64,000 nt of DNA from Phytoseiulus persimilis (taxonomy: Eukaryota > Arthropoda > Arachnida > Mesostigmata > Phytoseiidae), in assembly GCA_037576195.1 (NCBI GenBank), contig CM075103.1, positions 8,060,001-8,124,000 of the forward strand. The letters are read 5' to 3'. Both the position numbers and the translations under genes were made by a program. The notes under the pieces are model-generated. The model made no database searches, was not told the DNA's origin, and was given only the letters and a program-made list of their open reading frames with translations. Shown here one piece after another: positions 1 through 11,200 of the stretch (positions are counted from its first letter, which is position 1; every line of letters starts with the position of its first letter).

Positions 1-1943
1 TCTGTGTTCTTGTCTGCCTTCGTCCTTGTTGTCGTCGACGTCGACTCAACTCGACGTCTCCTATGCTAAGCCCGAGTAATGTCCGCCAACTTTCGGCCGT
101 CAGCTGTCCGTGTATTACTTTTACAAACTTTTTAAACGTTTACGCAGAGCAGGCTTGGACGCTTGAGTTGAGCTGAAAAGAGTTCGTCCGGTGGCCCGAC
201 CCGAGCTCTCTGTTTGTGTTTGCAATCCTTCCCAGGGAATCGCTCCTTGCTTAATTCATGCAAACCGGGAATGTCAACCGGAGTGATATCGGGATAAACT
301 TCGCGAACGGAAAGTTCAGCCAGGAGGGCCACAAATCTCCGTTGAAGGAACTGGAAGGACTCGTCCACAACCAGTTCGGGAACAGGACGGCAACGAGGAG
401 TGAAATTCGTGTAATCCTGCCTGAGTGGAGGCTTCTCGGAGTGCATCCGCGAGGTTCCGAAGGCCCATGCAACTTGTAGAATGTCCGAGTAGGATGTATC
501 GCGTTCATGGTCGGCGGAACAAGCGGTCAAGTGTTTGGCCGAAGGTTCATAATAGATGAATCGCTCGTGATTCGGTTCCATTGCCCACTTCACAAGGAGA
601 ATAATGGCGCGATCGAACAACCGGAAGATCTACCCTAGGGAGCGGTCCCTCGAAACGCTTTTCGGGCGATCGCACCTGATATCGCGGCGTATCGGTGGAG
701 ACTCGGAACTCCGCATTCTCTTTGACACATATCATTTCGAAGGCTATTCATTTACATCGACTGTATGCAACGAGCGGAACTCTCAAAGACGGGTCTTCAC
801 GGGGGGCAGTGACGGGTGTTTCGCATTCGGGGAATCCCAGACACCCACCTACAACGTAGTCGACGTCGACTGCGGGGTTCCATCACTTCGGAAACCAAAA
901 ACGTGATGACTCCTTGGAGTCCAGCAATCAATCATGAAATTTCGCCATTCTATCGCGATGGGTAGATGAACCGAAAGGATCTATCAAATCTCATTTATTC
1001 CCGTCCTGATCCGAGGGGGGCATGTGATTGGATAACAGTTCGTTCACTCCCGATGATTCGTAGCTGATACCGTTCGACGCATGAGTCGAGCGTGTACTCA
1101 CCGTGAAGTCTCTTTAAACTCATTCAATGACGTTTCATGCTATTCGTGCGTGTATTAACACCAGCTTGCATAAAGTATGCACAAGCACGGGCTGTCCGCA
1201 CCATGTGGCTGATCGTGAGTAACCTCCTTGGACTTTCCATCGACGCCCTTGATCTCGATCACAAAAGCAAGCCTAGGGGTTGGTCCGGGCAGACTCCGAA
1301 GCGAGCGACGACTCGGCTCGCAGAAGTCGCACGTAAGAGAACGAGTTCCAGGATCAATCCCTGATCTGAGGGAAAAACCAATCCATTGTCTGCTGGGGAA
1401 TCAATCAGAAGACCGTCAGATCACTTCCACACATTGGCGGGACTCGGTCTGGAATCATGAATCGCGGCTCGGCTCCGTGAATCTATAGGAAAAGAACCAA
1501 ATGGTTCGGAGTTGCGCAACCCGGAGGCAAGATGACTCGCCGAATGTATTACCAGCGTGATCTGAAGAAGAATTCGTTGTATTTGAGAACATCAAAAACT
1601 TACGAGGGCTATATCGGCAGATTTTTTTCCATTGGTATCTGTCTTTTTTGGGAATGAGGCAAGAGGAGGCAGCGTTCGGGACGCAAAGATCTGACTGAAA
1701 GTGTTAGGGCCAGACCCACCGGCGAACACATCAAGTTTTTTTTGGATTCGCTCAGCACAGACTTCAATAGTGGGACACAAGACGCCGACGGCAGCGACAA
1801 AAATTTCGAGCGAACTTTCCCTTAACGATGCAAACTTGTCAATGACTTCTTGTCGGCCACGTCGACAGCGGCGGCGGGAGCTTGTTGAATCGGCGCCGGC
1901 AGTGAATCTGAAATTAACGTTTGTGTTCTTACTCCATTTTTAG
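1..1943. other. Upstream of first visible CLCA exon; no assignable gene
   Basis: No stretch in any frame resembles a CLCA signal peptide or the first family motif (N-G-Y-x-x-x-V-V-A-I). A well-placed ATG at 1203 (GCACCATGTGG) runs four codons into a consensus donor (ATC|GTGAGTAA at 1215). It could be a tiny first coding exon, but no linking exon is found between it and 1944. The long minus-strand frame at 132-620 shows no recognisable family. Confidence 0.4.
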
Positions 1944-2265
1944 GCGGTCCTTCGCAACGCGTCTTTGGAACTGTTCAAAAGTCGCGGCATCTACATCGGT
2001 GAAGTTCACGTAATCATCCCAAGGTCATGGGGCAACAAGGGCCAGTGGGCACGTCAGCCGCTGCCGAAAATCGAGGCACCGACGTGGCAGACCCACCGTG
2101 ATGCCGACATTTTGATCGAGCGGGGCGAAGAATCCGTTTTCGGCGAGAACCCCTTCGTGATCCAACATGGAGGTTGTGGAGTTCAGGGTAGACACATGGT
2201 CATACCCGACACCTTCCTACGGAATTACGTCAGCGAGCAGCACTACGAGAAATACGGCAAGCCCC
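1944..2265 (+). CDS. CLCA: CLCA exon A: N-terminal CLCA domain
   Basis: Opens after the acceptor CTCCATTTTTAG in phase 0 and closes at CCCC|GTAAGTAT in phase 1. It encodes residues 1-107, including an A-S-L-E-L-F helix, an 'H-V-I-I-P-R-S-W' strand and the conserved C-G-x-x-G turn, which match the start of the mature CLCA domain. In human CLCA1 the matching stretch follows the signal peptide by about 40-50 residues, so at least one upstream coding exon must exist. The open frame continues past the donor to 2540, but that part shows no family similarity and is intron read-through. Confidence 0.92.
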
Positions 2266-5200
2266 GTAAGTATCAGACGGTGACAGTATCTAATGAAGCT
2301 CGAATGCGAAGTCTCAGACCCCAACTCGTCCATAAGACACTGCGCGACCATTACGCAGTACCATTCCATAATAAGCTCCATGGCGGAAAGACATGCCTGA
2401 TTATTGTAAAGTACCATGCCATCATGGGCTTAGTGGAAGCACATGCCCAACCGTTTCTCGATCGTTCGAAGTACGCCCGTTTGTTGGGGAATGGCATCCA
2501 ATCACAGAGGTTATGGTTCATGGAATTTAACAGAGGTTGATACCAGGTTCTTGAATCATACCCGTACGAGATAATCTCGGGGATTTCCTCTCCGTTAGAA
2601 GATAAAGAAAGATTCCGAGAGCTCGAGTATATCGGACGGAGTTTCACAGTTTTTCCGAACTATTTGTGGTGGTGGAAGGAGATGAATGGGTTCAGTAACA
2701 GGAAATTGAAATATATAATTTGTCTCGTAGAAGGTATTTGAATAACCGCGATTAATTTTGGGCGAGCAACGCTGAGAACGGCACCTTCCGTTTACAGATC
2801 ACGTGTTCATGCGCGAATGGGCTGTCTATCGTTACGGAGTTTTCAAAGAACATGGTTTTCCGAGAGATCCAGTTTACCCGCTCTATCGAGGGAAGCCCGG
2901 AAGCCTCGATGGAAGCGATATCGAACTCAATGTCTGCACAGAGCGGCCCGTTTGGCCGCAGTTCAGGTAAGAGCTCTCAAGGTGAACCATAGATGACCGA
3001 ACGGTTCATTTCACCGAAGCGCACTTGTGCTCCCCTCCAGGGAGGAAAAACTTCTCGAGAAAGGTCTCGATTCTCTCAGGTCTTTCGAAACACACGAGAT
3101 CGGTCGAAAGCTTGTCGTAGCTGATCATCACACCAGAGCTTCGGTCCTGGCAACGACATCAACAGCGGTGTCGGCTGGGACTGTTGTCGGTCATAACTGC
3201 GGTGTTGAAAGCGAATCTGTCAATTTGGATTATGAGTGATGGTGATCGAAGTTCTGGCTGATGTTCTAATAATAGCTGACGAAAACAGCTCTCGTTTTTT
3301 TCCGCCGTGTCATTCTGTACGTGAGCGTGTAAACGGGAGCATGAGTTTGTGTGCGCTTTTGTGCCTGAATGTGAGTTTGTTTGTGCGAACCGGCTGACGA
3401 GAGATCTCCTCCTTGCTTTCCTCCCGGTGACGTGTTGTTGTAGTCTTTGTGTTATGATAAATCGCGGAATGGAATATTCCGGAGCGAGCGGGTGCGAGCG
3501 AGCGTCGCTTCATGTTAAGGCCGACCGTCTGACCGAAAGACAGGCGAGCAATCAGAGACGATTCGTCCGTGTGGACGAGAGGCTCGTCAACATCGAATCC
3601 GATCGATTTCTCCGCACATAAACAATACCGAGCTTCACAGAGGGTCCGTCAGACAATAACTCCCGTCAGTCAGCGAACTACCTGAATTAGAGGCGGCTCC
3701 GCAAACGTCCGCGTGGACCCTCGAGTAGATCAGAGCACACCACGACAAAATCACCAAGTACATAACAGCATCATTAATGATTGCACTGATGACAATCGAG
3801 AAGTGTTTTGCTGGCAAATAGATTACGATGATATTATCGTTCGCTGCTGCGAGGGGTCAGGTGCTCGTCAGAAGAGTCCTGGGCACTGTCTCTTGTTGTT
3901 GTGTGTTCGAGCATTTGTCTGGTACTTAATCCATTCATTCGATCGTCGACGATCCGGCTGCAACACCCGTTATCCGCCATCTCTTCCTCGGGTAGAGGTG
4001 TTGAGTTCATCTGATCAACTGCGTTGCCAAACGAGAGAGAAAATGTGTGAATGAGGACCGGTTCGTCACTGCGACTAGCGCATCAAGTCAACGGGGAGCA
4101 GTGTCGTTTGGCGATTCTGAATTGAGATATAGCTTTACAAATGGAAGTCATATTTCCTTCAGAAACGAGAAAAATATCCAACGAGGGGAGCGCGAGACGC
4201 GGCGGCTGCCGATGCGATAATTGCAGTGTCGCTGGATTTTTTTCCACAATTATTAGTCAATAGAATTACCTCGGCTCTTTGCCGCTGCGATCTTTCCCGC
4301 GTGCTTTCATCGTCGGTCGATCGATCGATCGGGCCGGCAGTCATTCAAACACCTCAAGCTCGTTGAGATTCTTCGATGATGCCGCGATCACTCGATGATT
4401 CGGTGTTGGTGTCACCGGCGCGACTTCTGTCGCGGCCGCGTCGATTCGGCTCGTGGTGGTGACGGTGATGTTGATTGCGGGTTCGTTGATTGGTCTCCAG
4501 CCATCCAGCCTGACTGCCTGCTAACTCGGTCTATTGATCACTCAGTCAACGGACGGGATAATTTTCTTCTTACGCTCGTTTCGGCCCGACTCTCCGCCAA
4601 AGTGACACTAGCGCTCATTTAGCTCAATTCCATTGAGATATATCTTCTCAGGAAAATAAAACGGAGAGAAGGAGGAGGAGCAGCACCGATTAATTCCCAT
4701 TATCGGCTTGACTCTTCGATCGTCGGATTTGCGTCAACCTGAGCTCCTCACTCGCGGAGTCCTGTGACTGGCGACTCTCTGAATCGGGCGGCACTTCCTG
4801 ACCCGAGCAATCGAGGGAAGGATGGAGAAACAAGATTCTGCAAACAACTATGGCTCTCTCTGCATGATGCATAGAAACTCTACGAGATTCAGGGTCATGA
4901 AACTTCTCCGAAGAGCAGGGTTACCTTACTGCGTAACCCTTGCTGGTCGCACAGCGGTCTCCGGTTGTCGCTCAGTGGTTGAAGCAGAGCGGAGGAGGCT
5001 CGAGATAACGAGGAAAAAACGAGGATAGCAAAAACAGTGCTCTTGTTTGTGCTCGATGTGCTACCAGAGTCCAGATGTGGTCGAGCCAGAATTTACTATA
5101 AATCATTCCACTCCTTCCGAGGGAAACTGTTTTCCACAAGCAAGAGAATCTATCGCGCTGCGTTTGCTCTCTGTCTCCCATCTACGCATCTGCACTTTGG

Positions 5201-8200
5201 CTGGAGCACCGGGTCTTGCTGGTCCTCCGCAACCTCTCACGCATCAACATCCACTGCTGAGAGCAACGGATCTCCTCCTAAAGTTACAACAAGGCGGTTT
5301 CATTGTATGTTGCCATCTTCCCCCTCGCGCATTCTTCTTCCAACGTGTTCACAGACAATCTGCCTCGCAGCACCCAGTTATACGCAGCCTGCTCGTCTAG
5401 CGAGTTTTCGATTTAACTCCTCTAATCAGAATCTGTTCACTTGTGGATCATGCCCGGAAGTCAGAAGCGCTGTAGGTTTCCTTTCTCTTTTTCTTGGCGG
5501 CACCCGTTCAGCTCATAGACCAGAGCAGGAAACACCACGATTCTCTACCGAACAATGCAAAATCCCCCTCGTTGCACCGATGGCATGTATTTGTTGTATT
5601 CGTAGGGTGCGATCAATGGAATGCATGGTTTCATCGGCTAACCATTAAGCGGACCGCTAGGAGCCGAGGCCTGATACGGGAGCCCTCTGCGGAGCCTGAT
5701 TTTGAATCGACTTCACGGACTTCCGTGGTAGCGAACTTCAAGACCGTTTCAGAGTTTGGGCCACGGCTAAACTCAGTCACCCGCAGCTGCGCGGGATCCT
5801 GATGTCGAGAGGCTTCCGATGCCTCCATCGGTTCTTCCCAGCCCTCAAAACCAAACGGCCCTTTTCTCAGACCGATCCGCCATTTTGTTTCCGGAAATTT
5901 TGGCGCGCAAATACAAAGTCCCAGATGTGCTCCTGAGGAGAATGTCTAATGTCTAAGAATGCTGTGAGATCGAGAGCCGTCTTCGCTAGGGGACAGCTGA
6001 GCGAATACTGAACTCTGGATGCGGAACCTTCCTCTGAGTTCTCGGAAGACCATCGCTGCTGTATTCGGTGGAACTATCAGCCGTCGGCGTTTTCCTCGTC
6101 AGATACTCGGAATCGGTGGGTCTGTTGACTCTGAGGGATTGTTTTGAGCAAACTCTTCCATTCGCTGAGGCTAATAGTTCCCGGTGTAAAAGAAACAGAC
6201 CCGACTGGTGGTGCGAGCAACCAATCGATCAACGAATCAACTAACCAAGAAACAAATCAACTCGACGCCGACGCGGGAATCGACTTTGATTGGCAGATTC
6301 AGATACAAACCGATTCTATGCGGAGTGAACCCCAAACAAACGTTTGGGTGCGTGGTTTAAGTGATTGGTGAATTATTCAGTGGAAGAATGGATAGAAGGG
6401 GAGGGATAGAGGGCTCACAGAGGCGAGTGAGAAGATGCTCGGACGACGCGTCCGGCGGCGGTAGGGGACCGTCGAGCTGGGAGCGCCATTGAGATAGAGG
6501 CGTGGGAACGGTCTCAAGGATGTTTATCTCTTGAATGCTTCAATTATTCATTGGGAACCATTACGCGAGATTAATATAACAGATTAAGGGAAGCATCGCA
6601 ACTGACAGAGATATCGGGCCGGGCAACGACACCTACTCGCGCGCCCAATCGTCGCGCATCACTATCGCCTGGATTAAACAGCAGAGGACCATAATGGGAA
6701 GATCTTTCCGTCTCTCGAGATGTCCACGATTCAGGGCGCTGATGTTCATCCCGGCGACACGCGGCCTCCGGAACAGCGCGGGAGCTATTTGATCGGAACG
6801 GACCTCTCGGATATCGGACTCGAAGGATCGATTGTTGATGGAATTCATGGTTTTCCGGCAGAGAAACGCCTCGAAGTCTTGGAAAGACCGCCCCGAGGGG
6901 CGCAAGGTAGGCGCCGTCTCCGACCGGTCGCATTCTCGATGGGATCTGGGATTGGTGAAACATCAGCCGGGAATTTTTCGTTCCTGCTGAATCCAGGTCT
7001 CTCTCCTTTGTCTCCTCGCTATCCACGGAAGACATGGGGATCATGCGTTGCACTCTCATATTCTGCTCATCTGTATAGAATTCATCGCGTTCGTCCACCG
7101 GGCGAATTTTCGCTGGGAAGCGCTCCTGAGAGGGAAGCTGCGTTCGAGCTGCGATCGAGCAGCTCAATGATCAGGATCCTTGATTTATCATCCGGAGAAG
7201 GAGAATCAATGAGGCGATGGGAGAATCTGCTGTTTCTCTGGGGCAAACGCTGAATCAACAATCGTAGCATGACGGAAAGATGGTCCATCGGACTGCTGTC
7301 TGATAACTCAATTTTTTTCTGATATTCGATGTATTCATCAAGTGTTGCCCACTCGTAGTCGAGTGAGAGAATTCATTTCACTCATGATGAGCCAGCGCTT
7401 ATTGAGATGTCTTCCATCTCTGACAATGGACAGCGACCTGCTAGTGAAGATTGTTGCCGAGGGCTCTCGATACGTCGACGGCGACCGCGGCTATGAAAAC
7501 AGCCAGGAGGGGAGAGATCGATGACAAACGAGGCACCGCCGAAATTTATTAACTACAACGTATTTCTCCCTCGATGCTACCGCAGCCGCTACTACGATCG
7601 CCGCTCTCGGCTCTTTGCAGGAACGGAAACGGTGTTGCCTGCAATGCGACCATCAACCTTATGAACGGTCTACCGATGGATCAAGACTGCATCCCCGTCT
7701 ACTCTATCCACGACAAGGTAGAATCGTCGATCATGAGCGGAATTCCATCGGCGACTCATTTTTGCGGGGGACACCATCATCACGACAGGACTCTGCCGAC
7801 TAAACAGAATGTCATGTGCAACGAACGTTCATCCACCGAAATTATCGAGCAGCACGAAGACTTCTACCGGCGAGCTCGCAAGTGAGTGAGCGATACTTGA
7901 ATCCTTTCTGTGGTTCGGTGATCTTATCGGTCATGAGAAAAGGATGCGGAACCCTTTGGAAACGATAGTCTACTCCGTGAGTCGTATGACTTCACTGATG
8001 ATCTCAGTCATTGATAACCCATTTTCTCCACAGCGGTCTGCAAGGCAGGACGAGATTCGTTTTCGTTCAGGAAAAGGCTCAAGTCATGACCGTCCTGATC
8101 CAAATTTCGGAAGCGACTCTTCAGCATGTGAGTGACCGACGTTCCTGGTTATTGCTCGAAATGAGTGGCCGTGCTAATCAACGTTCTCAGCTGTCCGGTC

Positions 8201-11200
8201 CCCTTTTCATCCCTCGTCAGCCGTCGTTCCTGTTCACCCACTGATTCTCTCAATAATTGTTGCGATCATTCAGCTTTTGACCGTCTTATGGATGGCAACG
8301 ACCGATTCTGATAGAATTCAGCAGCAGTGTCGATGGCTTTGTCATCCCGACCTCCTCCCTATTCAGATTTATGGTTCAGAACAATTGCACGGGGATGACG
8401 GAGTTCGCCGCTCATTTAGAGTCGGACAGAGACACAGCGAAGTGTAACTCGCGTGGAATCATATCCAACGCGGGACGGAGCGGCCGTCTATTTTATTTCG
8501 CTCAATCCATTAGCGATCGAATTGAAGGCAAGCGAGTGAGCACCGCAAAGCACTAACCGAGGCTCCCGTTCGTGCGCTTACAGCAACGTCGATATTACAT
8601 ACTGCGAGCATTAGAACAGTTCATGACGTACGACGTTCCGAAGGACATGCAGATATCAATCGTCACATATGGTGATGTCGAGGCCGAAATAGGACTCCGA
8701 AGAGCTCCAGCTTCCGAGGACAACGTGAAAAAAGCCGTCGCGACACTGCTATTGAACGCCGACATCGATCCGGGACAAAACTCCTCGCTGGCCGAGGGAC
8801 TGAAACTCGCTCTCGAGGTGAGCATCGGGAAGGCTTGTTCAAACATTCTTCTCAATACCCTCGGATTTCCCGATTTCCATGCATCCTGTTGCGACGGCAA
8901 CGCGGTATTCGAAGGCAGGAGAGATATCGACGCAGCTTCAGGTTCTGATCGAGAGGACAATCTGAGTCTCGTCTTAGGGAGCTTTTCCACCTTTTTCTGA
9001 ATTTCTCTGGGAGTGGATTGTTCGATGCAGCCCCCACGTAACTTCGATAACTCGAATCGTGTCTCTCCGTGGTCGACCAGGTTCCGACTTTCTGCCGAGC
9101 TTCATCGATAACTCCCTTGTTCGCCTCCGGTTTTTTCGTTTAGTTCCCCATCCCTCGTCGTAATGTGACCTCGGATGGGAGAATCATATCAGAGACGTGC
9201 GTCGTGTCGGTGATTCCTAATCGGGGAATGCATCCATCCATCTGATGAGAGCATTGTCGACAAACGATCCCAAACGGATTTGAACAATAAGCGGTCAGCG
9301 GCCCTGAGAGGGAGCGGAGCCGACTCGGTGGACCCCGGGCTCGAGCCAGGGTTTGCTGACCTGGGTCCGGGCGGCTAGTCATGGAGTCGGCTCCGTCGTT
9401 GTCTTTTCCCTTCCACTTTCCCCTTGATGATACGATATTACTCTCTCCAGGCCCTCAACGACACTTCGGAGCTTATGGAACGAATCCCCCCAAGCAGTTT
9501 CACCCAGAGGGTGGTTGTTATCGGAGATGGTCATCTCGACAAAAACCTCGAGGACATCGTGCGGCATAACTACGAGTACCAGGACATTCGGGTCGATTCG
9601 ATTATTTTCCCGTCGCCTTCGAACGATCTCAAAAAAATCAACACCCTCGACAAGTTTGTTGCGCGCACAGGCGGACGGACCGTCGCTATCAGCGACGTGT
9701 CCATCGACGATTCGGTCACAGTGACCGCACTACAGGTGCTGTACGATGCGCTCTACTCGTTCGCCTACGGCAGTCTGTCCGGTCAGGAGGAAATGAATTA
9801 CGCCGATATCGAGCAGAAAGAGTTCCACGGCAAGGAGCAGAACGACATCAACTTCGATTTCTACGTCGACCCCTCGCTTAACCGTGACCTGCGAGTGAGA
9901 CTTATTGGACATGATTACGGTCTCGATAAAGCGTGGACCGTTTCTTCGAGGGACCTGAAGCTCTCGGCGCCGGACGAGAACGACCGAAAAGTTTACACGA
10001 CCAAGGACTACAAATTCCTTTTCACTGACGGTCGCTTCTGGTACTACGAGTTCAGGATTCCGGAACCTGCACCAGGCCACTGGAAGCTCGAGGCTAAAGC
10101 TCGCAAAGACACCAAACAGCCAATTATAGTAACAGCGGCCGCCAAGCCCTCGAAAGAAGAGGAACCGATCCTGCTCGACGCGTGGATTTCTCAACCGACT
10201 TTCAATGTGAGTCTCGGAAATTGTGATTTAACTCTCGGTCCGGTCTTTTTCTGTGACGTTTGCGCTGATGGTTCCACGGGACACAGGAACCATCAGTTGG
10301 AAATTACTGTGTTCCGTTGATTCTCCATTTGAGGTCTCCAAATCTACGTCGTTTCGGATCTGCGGGGAAATTGAGGAACACGAAGGAAACAATGGCGGGA
10401 AGGGTGGTTTTGAGCAGCGTGAAGCTTTCTGGAAGAGAAAACTGAGAAAATGAGAGAGAAATTAGAAAGAGGGGAATCGAGGAAGAGACAGCTCAAGGAA
10501 AATTACGAGAAAGAGAGGAAAATGAGAGGGGCTCCAACTGGGGCAAGGGACTGAGCGGAGAACCCAATGAACGCGGAAGGAGAGGATGGGATGAGCGTAA
10601 AAAAGAACAAAATGAGGAGGGATCGCAGCAGCGATAAAACGGAGAGCCTGCGCTCACTTTTGCCGTTGCTTGCTCTTTTCGGACTCTTGATATTCAACAG
10701 ACTACTTGAGTGGAACTTTTTCCGGAATTTTGAGAGCACTGCGCCGGGACAGTGATGGCATTGCTCCTCCTGACCTTCTCACGTCACCTCCGTTGCTGCT
10801 CTCCTGATTACTGCAGCATCAAGCCTTCTTTGTTGAGAACAGAACACCCGCCGCCGGATCGCATGCTCCCCATAGTTGAGGATGGAGTTTCGGAAGCAGA
10901 GACCCAACGGAGAACACACGACTGCGATGGGAAGATGAAATCCTACGAGTAACTGAATTCTCGTTCGAACCATGGGAGTTGATATTCTAGTTCTGGCTAG
11001 AACTTCAAAGAGGGGAAGAATACTTGATGCCCACTTGACTCTTCGAATAAAACTCTCAAGAGGGAATGGCTCTGCGAGAAAGCGCGGACACCTAGGAGAA
11101 GACACAGAATAGCTTTCCAACTGAAAAGTGAAGTTGAGGGCGCGAGAAATTCGAGACAGTCGTCCTACTTGGACAAAGCCCGAGGTACAAGGGTGGGGTG

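Noticed and set aside
132-620. 162-codon minus-strand open frame near the window start
   Set aside because: No family motif; length is within chance expectation for DNA of this composition, and frames on the other strand are also open.
4917-4940. 8-bp perfect hairpin in a CLCA intron
   Set aside because: Stem too short to stand out in 64 kb of sequence.
5037-5648. 203-codon + strand frame inside the large CLCA intron
   Set aside because: A second + frame overlaps it for 350 bases with equal quality, composition is Ser/Cys/Arg-rich as in random translation, and it lies in an intron with solid boundaries.
6571-7253. Long frames open on both strands (198 and 177 codons)
   Set aside because: Mutual antisense openness without motif or splice support; treated as chance.
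8595-8990. 131-codon minus-strand frame
   Set aside because: Antisense shadow of CLCA exon E.
9730-10194. 154-codon minus-strand frame
   Set aside because: Antisense shadow of CLCA exon F.
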